A DNA stretch of 64,000 nt, taken from NCBI GenBank assembly GCA_012955965.1, contig JABBZI010000003.1:124001-188000 (forward strand). Reading direction: 5' to 3'. The stretch is from Clostridioides difficile. GTDB lineage: Bacteria; Bacillota; Clostridia; Peptostreptococcales; Peptostreptococcaceae. The notes under the pieces were generated by a model that saw nothing but the letters and a program-made list of their open reading frames with translations, did not search any database and was not told the DNA's origin. The first letter of the stretch is position 1, and each line of letters starts with the position of its first letter. Made by a program: the position numbers and the translations under genes. Shown in pieces: positions 42,285-52,970 of the stretch.

Positions 42285-45200
42285 ATGGAAACGTTAACTA
42301 ATAATATTATAGATAAATTAACAAATTTAAATGGGAATTATAATTTTAGAATGATGCTTTCAAGCCTAGAAAATCAAAAAAATCAATATGGGATTATGTT
42401 TATTGGTATAGATGATTTTGAGCAAATTAATAATCTATATTCTTATTCATTTGGAGATAGAGTTTTAAAGAAATTTTCTAGAGCTATTTTACCTTTTTTA
42501 CCTGAAGATGTAAGTTTATATAGATTGGATGGAAATGGATTTGGAATTTTGTATCCAAATGGAGATTGTTATGAATTAATAAAACTATTTAACAGGTTTC
42601 AGGATGTAGCACAATGTATAAAACAGATTAATGGACATGCTATTTCATTTACTATATCAGGGAGTGTTTGCTTTTATCCGAAAGATGGTATAGATTGTGA
42701 TACATTGTACCAAAATGCACGTGTTACCTTTGAGAAGGCAAAGAAACAAGGGAAAAAGACTCTACTTGTCTATTCAAAAGATAAGTTAACTTTGTCTCAG
42801 TATTCTATAAAATTAATTGAGTATCTAAGAGAAAGTGTGTTAAATGATTTTAAAGGATTTTATTTAAATTACCAACCACTCGTTTTTGCTAATAATAAGA
42901 AACTATATGGATGTGAAGTATTACTTCGTTGGAAGAATCCTAATTTTGAAATGAAACTTGGGCCAACTGAGTTTATACCTTTTTTAGAATCCTCTGGGCT
43001 TATGGATAAAGTTAGCCAATGGGTAATTAGAACTGCTTTAAAACAGTTGAATACATGGATAAAATATATGCCAACTTTCAAGATGAACATAAACGTATCA
43101 TATCAACAACTTGAAGATCCTAATTTCAAGTTGTTTATTTTAGATACTATAAAAAAAGAAGGTCTGCCACCATCTCTAATCACATTGGAATTGACAGAAG
43201 ATAATAATATAAAAAAAATAGAAGAAATAAGACATTCTTTCGACTTTCTTCGAAGTCAAGGCATTAAGATTACCTTTGATAGTTTTGGAGCAAAACATTC
43301 ATCCTTAGAAATTTTTCGCGAATTAAGCGCAGATTCTTTAAAAATTAATCATACTCTTTTAAATCGTATCACATATGATGTAATAGACCAAAAAATTGTT
43401 TCGCAAATTATTAACTTATGTCACAGTATGAATATGACAGTCTATGTTGAAGGAATTGAAGATAAAGAAACTTTAAAAATTATTGAACAGATGAGACCAG
43501 AAATCCTTCAAGGATTTTATTATAAAGAGCCTATAAATGCAGATAAGTTTTATGAATATTACTTTGAAAAATATGTTGATTCATTTAACTATCAGGAAAA
43601 TATTATATCAAAAGACACCTCTTTAGAAAAAGAAAAAAGCATGGTATACTCTGCACTTACTCCAACTCATTCAATGAATATAAAAGAACTGATAGATAAT
43701 GCTTATGCAGGTATATTTCAAGTTGGAATGGACCCTGAATTTACTTTTCTTACATGTAATGAAGGGTATCGTAGAATGCTTGGTTATACAATTAGGGAGA
43801 TGGAAGAGAAATTTAAGAATCAAGCATTAGGATTTGTACATCCAGATGATATAGAATATGTGAATTATGAAATTAGGAGACAACTTGGAATTAGTGATAT
43901 AGTAACCATTGAATTTAGAGTAATGAAATCTGATGGAACACCTATTTGGATACTTGGAACAGGTAATGTTGTAAGAGGGAAAGAAGGCTTTAAGAGTTTA
44001 ATTGTAGTTATTATAGAAAATGATAGGCTTAAGAAAAGGTCTTTAGAGTTGGAAGAATCATATTGGAAATATAGAAGAGTTTTGGATAATATTCCTGCTT
44101 GTGTAAAATGTATTCGTTTTGATGAAGATTTCACTTTAGATTATATTTCTCCTAGTTTTATATCATTAATAGGTTATACAGAAAAAGAAATAAAAAACAA
44201 GTTTGATGGAAAATATATTGATTTAATATTTGAAGAAGATAGGAAAAATGTAATTAGTGATATGATAAGTCAAGTTAATTCTAAAGATATAGTTACACTT
44301 CACTATCGCGTCATATGCAAAGATAATCGTTTGATTTCTTTAGAAACAATTTCTAGGTTATGTAAAAATGATAAAGATGGAAAGCAGTATTTTTATTCAA
44401 GTATAGTAGATGTAACAGATGAAATTTGTGAAGAAAAAGATAGAAAATCTAATAACTTAACTAATCGATATCAAAAAGCATTAAAGCAATGGGGTGATAT
44501 TTTATTTGAGTATAATTTTAAGGATGATACAATAATATTTTCTGATAATTACTACAATATTTTTCAAGTAGAACCAAAATCAACAATTACCAAGCAGTTA
44601 TTAAATATTTATAAAGATGATTGGAAGACATTGCTTGATGCTTTAGAAGAGGCACAGAGAGGCAACAAGCCAGAAGCAATAGAAATACGCATACTATCTC
44701 AAAATGATGTGCATTTGTGGTGTTCTATAGTGTTTAATGAACCAGATAAAATTGGTGATATAGCCATATCAATATTAGGGAAAATAAGAAATATAGACGA
44801 AGAAAAGAAAGAGTATAATAAATTAATTGAACAATCTCAAAATGATTTAATGACAGGATTGTTAAATAAAAGCACTACTGAGGAAAAGATTAGGGATATA
44901 TTGCTATCAAGTGATAAAAGTAGACGTTATGCCCTGTTTATGATTGATGTAGATAATTTTAAATATGTAAATGATACTATGGGACATGTATTTGGAGATA
45001 AAATATTAGTTGATTTAGCTGAATGTTTAAAAAGTAATTTTAGAAAAACAGATATAGTTGGTCGTGTAGGAGGTGATGAGTTTATAGCTTTTATGGAGTA
45101 TAATGGTAAAAAAGAAAGTATACAAAATAAAAGTCTTGATATATTAGAAAGGCTAGATAGTACATTTACGTATGATGATTTATATTTTGAAATAAGTGTA

Positions 45201-45326
45201 AGTATAGGAATTTCTGTATATCCAGAAGATGGAGAACAGTTTTATGAGCTATATCATCATGCAGATAGTGCTCTATATAGAGCAAAAGAAGAAGGAAAAA
45301 ACACATATTGTATGTTTTCTATTTAA
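42285..45326 (+). CDS. GGDEF-EAL-PAS-GGDEF protein, predicted diguanylate cyclase
   Basis: 1013 residues. Order: a degenerate GGDEF (NGFGILYPNG in place of GGDEF), an EAL-like domain (~190-440), two to three PAS-type sensor domains (~470-830), and a C-terminal GGDEF with intact VGRVGGDEF near residue 928. In the EAL-like domain EAL reads EVL and DDFG reads DSFG, so a metal-binding Asp is lost; it is probably inactive. The net activity is c-di-GMP synthesis controlled by PAS signals. No membrane segment. ATG 42285 follows GAGGGGGATGG. A PDE-type partner is next. Confidence 0.88.
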   Translation: METLTNNIIDKLTNLNGNYNFRMMLSSLENQKNQYGIMFIGIDDFEQINNLYSYSFGDRVLKKFSRAILPFLPEDVSLYRLDGNGFGILYPNGDCYELIKLFNRFQDVAQCIKQINGHAISFTISGSVCFYPKDGIDCDTLYQNARVTFEKAKKQGKKTLLVYSKDKLTLSQYSIKLIEYLRESVLNDFKGFYLNYQPLVFANNKKLYGCEVLLRWKNPNFEMKLGPTEFIPFLESSGLMDKVSQWVIRTALKQLNTWIKYMPTFKMNINVSYQQLEDPNFKLFILDTIKKEGLPPSLITLELTEDNNIKKIEEIRHSFDFLRSQGIKITFDSFGAKHSSLEIFRELSADSLKINHTLLNRITYDVIDQKIVSQIINLCHSMNMTVYVEGIEDKETLKIIEQMRPEILQGFYYKEPINADKFYEYYFEKYVDSFNYQENIISKDTSLEKEKSMVYSALTPTHSMNIKELIDNAYAGIFQVGMDPEFTFLTCNEGYRRMLGYTIREMEEKFKNQALGFVHPDDIEYVNYEIRRQLGISDIVTIEFRVMKSDGTPIWILGTGNVVRGKEGFKSLIVVIIENDRLKKRSLELEESYWKYRRVLDNIPACVKCIRFDEDFTLDYISPSFISLIGYTEKEIKNKFDGKYIDLIFEEDRKNVISDMISQVNSKDIVTLHYRVICKDNRLISLETISRLCKNDKDGKQYFYSSIVDVTDEICEEKDRKSNNLTNRYQKALKQWGDILFEYNFKDDTIIFSDNYYNIFQVEPKSTITKQLLNIYKDDWKTLLDALEEAQRGNKPEAIEIRILSQNDVHLWCSIVFNEPDKIGDIAISILGKIRNIDEEKKEYNKLIEQSQNDLMTGLLNKSTTEEKIRDILLSSDKSRRYALFMIDVDNFKYVNDTMGHVFGDKILVDLAECLKSNFRKTDIVGRVGGDEFIAFMEYNGKKESIQNKSLDILERLDSTFTYDDLYFEISVSIGISVYPEDGEQFYELYHHADSALYRAKEEGKNTYCMFSI

Positions 45327-45485
45327 AAATAGAATTTATATTATGAAGGATTGTTCTATCTTAGGTATATAAATGATAGCACATTTAAGATAAATACATA
45401 TTACTGCAAAATATAGCTAATCACTTTTTATAAGTGATTGCTGATTTGCAAAGTATATAGATATATTATAATTGAGGTAACAATA

Positions 45486-47303
45486 ATGAAGAAAAAATAT
45501 GATTTTTTAATTTATGCTACTATTTGGCTAGTTGCTATTATAATTTTTATATTTTCTCTATACAATAGTATAGAACATATTAAAATTATAAATTATACTA
45601 GTACCATTGGTAGTGAAACTCAAAAAGTTGTTAAACAAGAATTGAATAATAAAAGAAATGATAACTTGATAAAACAACTAGATAGCATTTTAATAGAGTT
45701 AAGAACAGGTAAAGGGGAAAATGGATTACAAAAGTGTGATAATAAAGAATTTCAAGAAAAATTAATTCAAATGGATTCTATGTGGAAATCTATGAAAAAA
45801 GAAATTATAAAAGTTAGAAATGGTGGTTCAGGTGATAAATTATACAAATTGAGCGAAACATATTCTTCACTATCTAGAGATGTTATTTTTATATCTGAAA
45901 AACATTCTGACATAAAATTGCATACTTTTGCTACTGCATTACTTATCTATCTTATAATCTCTACAATAAGTCTACTTATTTGGGAATATTATAATAAAAG
46001 AAAATTTGATAAAATATTTTATACGGACAATTTGACAAAAATAAAAAACCAAGTTGCATTTGAAAACCGAGCTATTGAGATTTTACACCATGCATATAAT
46101 GGAGAGTATGTGCTATTAAATATTGATATCGACAATTTTAAATATATTAATGATACACATGGATATGAATATGGAGATAAAGTTTTAATAATAGTTGCAA
46201 CTGCACTTTCAAAAACATTTAATACTAGAGAAACTTGTGCAAGGGTTGGTTCAGACAATTTTGTAATACTTGCAAAATATAGAGAAACGCTCTTAGATGA
46301 GATTAGTAAAATTTTGACTGATGCAATAATATCTGAATTAGATGTGAATGTAACTCAAACTGTATCTTATTGTATAGGTGCATATTTAGTTGAAATTGAG
46401 AAATTAGATTATAAATATATTAATTCTATAATGGATAAGGCAAATATTGCACATAAAGCAAGTAAAAAGAGAGGTATTTCATCTACAGTATGGTATAATG
46501 AAAATCTTCTAAAGCAATTACAAATGGAAAATAGTATTTACAATTATATGCACAAAGCACTAGATAATCAGGAATTTCATATGTATTTACAACCAAAATT
46601 TCAAATATCTTCTTTAAATGTTGTGAGTGCAGAAGCTCTTGTAAGATGGTTTTCTCCAGAGCTTGGGTTTTTGTCACCAGATCAATTTATTCCATTGTTT
46701 GAAAAAAGTGGATTTATTATTGAATTAGATTTTTATATGTTAAAAAAAGCATGTTCATTTATAAAAAAAACATTTATGGAAAAGAATCAATATACTTATC
46801 CTATAGCAGTTAATTTTTCAAGGGTTACTATTTATCAAAATGATTTCTACCAAAGGTTTTTGGATATTGTTAGAGAATATGAAATTCCTTTTAAATATAT
46901 AGAAATAGAGGTAACTGAAAGTGCTTTTAATGAAATATCTGAGCCAGTTATTTCAATTTTAGATAAACTTAAGAAGCTAGGATTTTTGATTTCTATGGAC
47001 GATTTTGGTTCAGGATATTCTTCACTAAGTCTTTTGTGTTCTTTATCGATTAATGGTTTAAAGTTAGATAAAAGTTTGCTTAAAGAAACTTTTAATCGAG
47101 AGAAAGTATATAGTATTATTCAGTGTATTATTGAAATGTCACATCGTATAGATATGTCTGTTGTATGTGAAGGTATTGAAACTAAAAAGGACCTAGATTT
47201 TTTAAAGACAATTAAATGTGATGTAGGACAGGGATTCTATTTCTCTAAACCAATAGAAGAAAAAGAATTTTTTAATAAATATGTAACTAGAAAAATAGTA
47301 TAA
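45486..47303 (+). CDS. Membrane GGDEF-EAL protein, predicted c-di-GMP phosphodiesterase
   Basis: 605 residues. Two membrane segments (about 7-27 and 155-175) flank a ~125-residue outer sensor region. A degenerate GGDEF follows (GSDNF). The EAL domain is complete: AEALVRW, NFSRV, EVTESAF, DDFGSGYSS, KLDKS, CEGIET and QGFYFSKP, so it should hydrolyse c-di-GMP. ATG 45486 has GAGGTAACAATA upstream; the upstream in-frame extension lacks a ribosome site. It lies 160 bp after the cyclase gene on the same strand. Confidence 0.88.
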   Translation: MKKKYDFLIYATIWLVAIIIFIFSLYNSIEHIKIINYTSTIGSETQKVVKQELNNKRNDNLIKQLDSILIELRTGKGENGLQKCDNKEFQEKLIQMDSMWKSMKKEIIKVRNGGSGDKLYKLSETYSSLSRDVIFISEKHSDIKLHTFATALLIYLIISTISLLIWEYYNKRKFDKIFYTDNLTKIKNQVAFENRAIEILHHAYNGEYVLLNIDIDNFKYINDTHGYEYGDKVLIIVATALSKTFNTRETCARVGSDNFVILAKYRETLLDEISKILTDAIISELDVNVTQTVSYCIGAYLVEIEKLDYKYINSIMDKANIAHKASKKRGISSTVWYNENLLKQLQMENSIYNYMHKALDNQEFHMYLQPKFQISSLNVVSAEALVRWFSPELGFLSPDQFIPLFEKSGFIIELDFYMLKKACSFIKKTFMEKNQYTYPIAVNFSRVTIYQNDFYQRFLDIVREYEIPFKYIEIEVTESAFNEISEPVISILDKLKKLGFLISMDDFGSGYSSLSLLCSLSINGLKLDKSLLKETFNREKVYSIIQCIIEMSHRIDMSVVCEGIETKKDLDFLKTIKCDVGQGFYFSKPIEEKEFFNKYVTRKIV

Positions 47304-47388
47304 AGTTTTTTTATTGATTTATGCATTGAGCTATTTTGTATCTTACTAAATGGCCCAATGCATAGTTATGGAGGTCAAAAAATATAAA

Positions 47389-47970
47389 CTATTCAAAACG
47401 TTTTTTATATTTATATAAAAATTCTTCTATATTTTTTGATTGTTCCCATATTTCAACTGCCTCTACATCTAGTAAATAAAGTATAGAATCATTTACAAGT
47501 TCAACATACTCCCCATCTTCTGAACCAAGTGCATGTCTTTCAATTTTTAATCCTTTTTCCTCATAATATATTTTTGTTTCTCCATATAGTGATTCTCGTT
47601 TTTGTATGTAGTCTTTTACTTCATTATTTGGGAAATTATATGAATCTACCAATGTTTCACCATTTATAAAAGTTTTCTCAGTAGCAATTTTTTCATCCCA
47701 ACAGTGAATTTCGTTCCAGCTAAAAAATATCTCGCCATCATCTGGTGTGAATGAAAATCTAGTAATAATATATAAATAATTGTTGAAATCTACTTCATAA
47801 TATTCAGGAATATCTTCGAATTCAATATAGTAATTTATATAATTAAAATCATTACTCTCTTTTTTTATAAATGGGATTTTATCAATAAATTTATATATTG
47901 ATTGTTCATTTTTAAAAATTCCTATATCATAGCTTCTTTCAAATTGATTAATTTTTAATAAATATGACAT
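47389..47970 (-). CDS. Hypothetical soluble protein, 193 aa
   Basis: Not recognised. Acidic, rich in Tyr, Phe, Asp and Glu, with no signal peptide or membrane segment. The central FTPDDGEIFFSWNEIHCWDE and the acidic mix recall immunity-type proteins, but no toxin gene is nearby. ATG 47970 follows AAAAAGGAGAAGAT. It sits with the next membrane-protein gene on the minus strand between the c-di-GMP genes and dxr. Confidence 0.65.
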   Translation of the reverse strand: MSYLLKINQFERSYDIGIFKNEQSIYKFIDKIPFIKKESNDFNYINYYIEFEDIPEYYEVDFNNYLYIITRFSFTPDDGEIFFSWNEIHCWDEKIATEKTFINGETLVDSYNFPNNEVKDYIQKRESLYGETKIYYEEKGLKIERHALGSEDGEYVELVNDSILYLLDVEAVEIWEQSKNIEEFLYKYKKRFE

Positions 47971-48097
47971 ATCTTCTCCTTTTTCTGAAATATAATTTTA
48001 AAATTTTTTAATTAAATATTTGTATATGTTTTATATAATATTATAATAATGAGTTTTAAATCAATAGTATAGTATGTATTTTTGTACAGATATTTTT

Positions 48098-48823
48098 TTA
48101 GTTCTGTAATGTCCAGTATTCATAACCAAATATACTTTTCCTTTTACAAAGTTTAACTAATTTATTTTTATTTGTTGACTTGTACATTTTATTGGAAACT
48201 TTCATTCTTTTTATTTCATTATCTACCTCTATTTTAAAATAGTGTTCCTTTCCAGAACGAGAAGAAATACTTACTTTATCAACAACTTTTACAAATTCAA
48301 TTTCTGGTTTGTCTAATGTGGCAACATAGTTTAAAGCTGGTGTTGTAGAAAAACTAAGAATGAACGTAGAAAAGAGAACCAATAGGATGATAAATTTTGC
48401 CTCTCTTATTTTCTTGAAAATTAACATTAAAACATAAGGTATAAATAATAGTATCATATAGATGAAAACAAAACTGAATCTCTCTTTTGTAGATGTATAT
48501 AATAAATTTGTTGATAGAAGAAGAATTATTATTGACAATACACATGCGGTGAAAGGAAATGGTATATAATATTTTCTTAAGTTTCTTTTTTTAGGCATTT
48601 CCATTGGCATTTTAGGATATAGTAATAAATACATTATCCAACAAAATAATGAGATAAATATGTATATAGAAAACTTAATCTTAGTGGGAAGAAAAAGAGC
48701 AGTAATAGCAAGTATTGTTAGAAAGTAACGAATAATGCGAGTAATCTTTCTTTCTTTTTCTATGACAGTAAAATCCCAGTGATTTTTTATAAATTCGTAT
48801 TTTATTTTTTGAGTCTGATTCAT
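48098..48823 (-). CDS. Polytopic membrane protein, unknown
   Basis: 241 residues. About five hydrophobic segments lie between residues 30 and 175, followed by a soluble ~65-residue C-terminal tail rich in Lys (KVVDKVSISSRSGKEHYFKIEV...). No family recognised. ATG 48823 has TAGGAGATGATTAA upstream. Confidence 0.65.
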   Translation of the reverse strand: MNQTQKIKYEFIKNHWDFTVIEKERKITRIIRYFLTILAITALFLPTKIKFSIYIFISLFCWIMYLLLYPKMPMEMPKKRNLRKYYIPFPFTACVLSIIILLLSTNLLYTSTKERFSFVFIYMILLFIPYVLMLIFKKIREAKFIILLVLFSTFILSFSTTPALNYVATLDKPEIEFVKVVDKVSISSRSGKEHYFKIEVDNEIKRMKVSNKMYKSTNKNKLVKLCKRKSIFGYEYWTLQN

Positions 48824-49001
48824 TTAATCATCTCCTATTAGTAGTATAGTTTTAGAATCTATTACTTTGATTTATTTTAACATATTTATGTTTACTAGAC
48901 TATAATTGACTTATATTTATATAAAGAATTATTTATCTAAATAGATGAAAATTTTCCAAAATAGATAAAATGTGATAGAATATATTTTGCGAGGTGATAA
49001 C

Positions 49002-49205
49002 ATGATTTCATACGCTCCATTATGGAAATTATTAATTGATAGAAAAATAAAGAAAATGGAATTTGTAAATATATCAGGTATAAGTATTTCTGTTTTAGGT
49101 AGACTAGGAAATGATAAATCTGTTTCTATGGATACAATGGAAAAGATATGTCTATCACTAGACTGTAAAATAGAGGATGTTGTTGAAATAAAAAGAGACA
49201 TTTAA
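49002..49205 (+). CDS. Small XRE-type HTH protein, 67 aa
   Basis: A single Cro/CI-type helix-turn-helix (KLLIDRKIKKMEFVNISGISISVLGRL ... MEKICLSLDCKIEDVVE) of the YozG kind. ATG 49002 follows GCGAGGTGATAAC; the frame's GTG at 48972 has no site. It is divergent from the membrane-protein gene, so it may control it and itself. AT-rich repeats (ATCTAAATAGAT near 48932, AATAGATAAAAT near 48959) lie in between. Confidence 0.8.
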   Translation: MISYAPLWKLLIDRKIKKMEFVNISGISISVLGRLGNDKSVSMDTMEKICLSLDCKIEDVVEIKRDI

Positions 49206-49367
49206 GTATACTAAAACATTTTATAATACTTCGTAAAATACAGAAACAATAGATTGATTTTGGTTTGTAGAATACTATATGAAATTTCTATGAATAGTAA
49301 AAATAATTGTTTTAGTAGTGTTATAATGTTTTGATAGGGTATATTTATTATTAGAAAGGATTATTAT

Positions 49368-50522
49368 ATGAAAAAGATATCAATTTTAGGTTCTACAGGC
49401 TCTATAGGTAAGCAGACCTTGGATGTAGTTAGAGAAAATAGAGATAAGTTTGAGATAGTTGCAATATCAGCTAATAGTAATATTGAATTATTGCTAGAAC
49501 AAATAGTAGAATTTAAACCTAAATACGTAACAGTTTTTGAGGAAGATAAAGCATTAAAATTAAAAGAAATATTGTCAAAAGATATAGAAATAGAAGTTTT
49601 AACAGGGATGGAAGGATTAAAAATAATATCGTCACTTGATGAAGTTGATGTACTTTTAACTGCTGTTGTGGGAATGATAGGATTAGTGCCAACTCTTTGT
49701 GCCATAAAGAAGGGAATAGACATAGCATTAGCGAATAAAGAAACGTTAGTAACTGCTGGAGAACTTGTAATGAGAGAAGCCGAAAAATATAATGTAAATA
49801 TTCTTCCCGTTGATAGTGAACATAGTGCTATATTTCAATGTCTAAATGGAGAAAATAAAAAAAACATAGAAAAGATAATACTTACTGCATCTGGAGGTCC
49901 ATTTAGAGGAAGGAAAAAAGATGAACTTATAAATATAACTAAAAATGAAGCTTTGAAGCATCCAAACTGGAGTATGGGAAGAAAGATAAGTATTGATTCT
50001 TCAACACTTATGAATAAAGGACTTGAAGTTATAGAAGCTAAATGGTTGTTTGGAGTAGAACAAGGAAATATAGATGTAGTAGTTCATCCACAAAGTATAA
50101 TTCATTCAATGGTACAGTATACAGATAGCTCAATAATAGCACAATTAGGATGTCCAGATATGAGACTACCAATACAATATGCTCTTACATATCCAGATAG
50201 AATGGAAAGTAGCTTTGAAAGAATGAATTTTTCAAAATTTAGTACTTTAACTTTTGAAGAGCCAGATTTAGAAACTTTTCCATGTTTAAAATTGGCTTAT
50301 GAGTGTTTAAAAATGGGGGGAACTTATTCTTCTGTTCTAAATTCAGCAAATGAAGTTTTGGTAAGTGAATTTTTAGAGGATAAAATTGGTTTCTATGACA
50401 TACCATATTACATAGAGAAGACTTTAGAAGTTCATAGCAGCATAAGTAAGCCAACATTGGAAGAAATATTAGAAACAGATAGATGGAGTAGAGCTTATGT
50501 TGCAAATCTGATAAAAAAATAG
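49368..50522 (+). CDS. dxr: 1-deoxy-D-xylulose 5-phosphate reductoisomerase
   Basis: 384 residues; NADPH motif [37 protein letters not shown], and ASGGPFRG. It makes MEP in the isoprenoid pathway that feeds uppS. ATG follows GAAAGGATTATT. rseP starts 12 bp after its stop; ispG follows. Confidence 0.98.
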   Translation: MKKISILGSTGSIGKQTLDVVRENRDKFEIVAISANSNIELLLEQIVEFKPKYVTVFEEDKALKLKEILSKDIEIEVLTGMEGLKIISSLDEVDVLLTAVVGMIGLVPTLCAIKKGIDIALANKETLVTAGELVMREAEKYNVNILPVDSEHSAIFQCLNGENKKNIEKIILTASGGPFRGRKKDELINITKNEALKHPNWSMGRKISIDSSTLMNKGLEVIEAKWLFGVEQGNIDVVVHPQSIIHSMVQYTDSSIIAQLGCPDMRLPIQYALTYPDRMESSFERMNFSKFSTLTFEEPDLETFPCLKLAYECLKMGGTYSSVLNSANEVLVSEFLEDKIGFYDIPYYIEKTLEVHSSISKPTLEEILETDRWSRAYVANLIKK

Positions 50523-50534
50523 GAAGGTGAATTT

Positions 50535-51539
50535 ATGACTATAATAGCTGCATTAATACTATTTAGTATAATTGTATTAATACATGAGTTAGGACATTTT
50601 ATATTTGCAAAAAGAAGTGGTATCAAAGTAAATGAGTTTTCGATAGGGATGGGACCTAAGATATATAGTGTGAAAAAAGATACTGAGTATTCTATAAGAG
50701 CACTTCCAATTGGCGGATATGTGAGTATGGAAGGTGAAGATGAAGAACAAATAAGTCCAAACTCTTTTGGAAATAAATCTATATTACAAAGATTTAGTAC
50801 TATTGTAGCAGGGCCAATATTTAATATAATATTAGCAGCAATTCTTTTGGTACCAGTATTTTTATATATAGGTTCTCCAACAACTAAATTAGGAAAGATA
50901 ATGCCAGATACTCCTGCACAAGCTGTAGGACTTCAAGTAGGAGATAAGATAAATAAAATTAATGGAAATTCTGTTAAGTCTTGGGATGAAGTTGCAAATA
51001 TAATAAATACTTCTTCTGGTGGAGAATTGAAGCTTAGTGTAACTAGAGGTGGAAGTGACAAAGTTATAAATGTAACACCTAAAAATAATAATGGAAAGTA
51101 TGAAATAGGAATTCAACCACAAAGAGAGAAGGATTTTTTTGGTTCAATTGTAAACGCATGTAAAACTACTGTGGATATGACGAAGCAAATGTTGACATTC
51201 TTAGGTCAAATGGTTACAGGACGTGTTCCAGGAGGGATTGGTAATGCTGTTGCAGGACCAGTAGGTGTTATTGGTATGGTATCAGATGCAGCTCGTACAG
51301 GTATTATAAATGTAGTGTATTTAGCTGCTATAATAAGTTTAAATCTAGGTATAGTAAATCTATTGCCAATACCAGCCCTTGATGGATGGAGAATACTTAT
51401 GTTATTACTAGAAGCAGTTAGAGGTGGTAAAAAACTTGACCCAAATAAAGAAGGTATGATAAATGTGGTTGGTTTTGGAGCTTTGATGTTATTTATGCTT
51501 TTTATCACATATAAAGATATATTAAGGTTATTTCAATAA
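50535..51539 (+). CDS. rseP: Site-2 membrane metalloprotease RseP
   Basis: 334 residues. The zinc motif HELGH is at 17-21 in the first membrane segment. A PDZ domain lies at about 115-185 (GDKINKINGNSVKSW). The second metal motif is NLLPIPALDGWR; most members have LDGG, so Trp is unusual but the Asp is kept. It cleaves membrane proteins such as anti-sigma factors. ATG has GGAAGGTGAATTT upstream. Operon with dxr. Confidence 0.95.
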   Translation: MTIIAALILFSIIVLIHELGHFIFAKRSGIKVNEFSIGMGPKIYSVKKDTEYSIRALPIGGYVSMEGEDEEQISPNSFGNKSILQRFSTIVAGPIFNIILAAILLVPVFLYIGSPTTKLGKIMPDTPAQAVGLQVGDKINKINGNSVKSWDEVANIINTSSGGELKLSVTRGGSDKVINVTPKNNNGKYEIGIQPQREKDFFGSIVNACKTTVDMTKQMLTFLGQMVTGRVPGGIGNAVAGPVGVIGMVSDAARTGIINVVYLAAIISLNLGIVNLLPIPALDGWRILMLLLEAVRGGKKLDPNKEGMINVVGFGALMLFMLFITYKDILRLFQ

Positions 51540-51564
51540 TTTAGTTTTTTATAGATATTAAGAA

Positions 51565-51646
51565 AAGGGCTATGTAGTTTTAAATGAGAATGAGTAAATT
51601 TCAATATATGATATTTATTCTTATTTGTTTAACTATATAGCTTTTT
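51565..51646 (+). terminator. Imperfect long hairpin after rseP
   Basis: AGGGCTATGTAGTT (from 51566) pairs with AACTATATAGCTTT (51631-51644) and a T run. The stem is interrupted inside. Confidence 0.6.
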
Positions 51647-51718
51647 AATTTATAATATATGTAGATTAGAGTATTTTTAATAGTTAAATAAATTTAATAT
51701 AATATATAGAGGTGGAAT

Positions 51719-52774
51719 ATGAGTTACGAGAGAAGAAAGACTAGAGAAGTAAGTGTAGGAAATGTAAAAATAGGAGGAGAAAACCCTATAAGTATACAAT
51801 CTATGACAAATACTGATACAAGAGATGCAGATGCAACAATAGCTCAAATAAAAAGACTAGAAGAAGCTGGTTGTGATATAGTTAGGGTGGCTATTCCTGA
51901 TATTAAAGCAGCTAGAAATATAGGTAAGATAAAATCCAGTGTAAATATACCTATTATCGCTGATATACATTTTGATTATAAGTTAGCTCTTGAAGCTATA
52001 GAACAAGGTGTGGATGGAATTAGAATAAACCCTGGCAATATTGGTGATATAGAAAGAGTTAAAGCTGTAGTTGAGAAATGTAAGGAAAAAAATTTAAAAA
52101 TTAGAATTGGAGTTAATGGAGGTTCTTTAGAAAAAGAACTTTTAAAAAAATATGGTTCTGCAACAGCAGAAGCATTAGTTGAAAGTGCAATGGGACATAT
52201 TAAGATTCTTGAAGACTTAGATTTTCATAATATAGTTATATCTCTAAAATCATCTGATATTTATAAAACTATTGATGCATATGAATTAATATCAAAAAAA
52301 GTTGATTATCCTCTTCATGTTGGAATTACAGAATCTGGAAGTATCCATAAAGGAACAATAAAATCTTCTATAGGTGTAGGAGCACTCCTTCTTAAAGGAA
52401 TTGGAGATACTGTTAGAATATCTTTGACAGGAGACCCAGTTGAAGAGGTTATTGTTGGTAAACAAATCTTAAGAAGTTTGGGGCTTTTGAATGATAAGAT
52501 TAAGGTTATATCATGTCCTACCTGTGGTAGATGTAATATAGATTTAATTAGTGTTGTAAATGAGGTTGAAGAAAAGATTGGAAATATGGAAAAAGATGTT
52601 ACTGTTGCAATTATGGGATGTGCTGTAAATGGACCTGGTGAAGCTAGAGAAGCAGATATAGGTATCGCTGGTGGAAAAGGTGAAGGTCTTTTATTTAAAA
52701 AGGGAGAAATAGTAAGAATGATTGATGGTGACAAATTAGTTGATGAGTTACTAGAAGAGATTGATAAGCTATAG
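51719..52774 (+). CDS. ispG: 4-hydroxy-3-methylbut-2-enyl diphosphate synthase
   Basis: 351 residues. The TIM-barrel N-terminus has [12 protein letters not shown] and [11 protein letters not shown]; the C-terminal [4Fe-4S] ligands are in SCPTCGRC and [11 protein letters not shown]. It is the penultimate step of the MEP pathway. ATG follows AGAGGTGGAAT. It is about 180 bp after rseP beyond a terminator-like hairpin. Confidence 0.98.
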   Translation: MSYERRKTREVSVGNVKIGGENPISIQSMTNTDTRDADATIAQIKRLEEAGCDIVRVAIPDIKAARNIGKIKSSVNIPIIADIHFDYKLALEAIEQGVDGIRINPGNIGDIERVKAVVEKCKEKNLKIRIGVNGGSLEKELLKKYGSATAEALVESAMGHIKILEDLDFHNIVISLKSSDIYKTIDAYELISKKVDYPLHVGITESGSIHKGTIKSSIGVGALLLKGIGDTVRISLTGDPVEEVIVGKQILRSLGLLNDKIKVISCPTCGRCNIDLISVVNEVEEKIGNMEKDVTVAIMGCAVNGPGEAREADIGIAGGKGEGLLFKKGEIVRMIDGDKLVDELLEEIDKL

Positions 52775-52796
52775 TATAAAATAAAGAGATTTTAAT

Positions 52797-52863
52797 TGGC
52801 TAGATTTTTAAATACTTTTAGACTAGATTTTATCTATAGTATTTTAATCATCTAGCCATTTTT
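52797..52863 (+). terminator. Intrinsic terminator after ispG
   Basis: TGGCTAGAT (52797-52805) pairs with ATCTAGCCA (52850-52858), then TTTTTA. Confidence 0.75.
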
Positions 52864-52913
52864 ACTTTGATAAACTTTAATAGATATAAAGAAATATATA
52901 TTCTGATTTAAAT

Positions 52914-52940
52914 GAAAAACAGCTAATTTGATAGCTGTTG
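52914..52940 (-). terminator. Minus-strand terminator of the DUF3810 gene
   Basis: Read on the minus strand, AACAGCTA pairs with TAGCTGTT (52918-52939) and a short T run follows. Confidence 0.7.
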
Positions 52941-52970
52941 TTTTGTTAAGAAAGTTTTTAATTGTATTAT

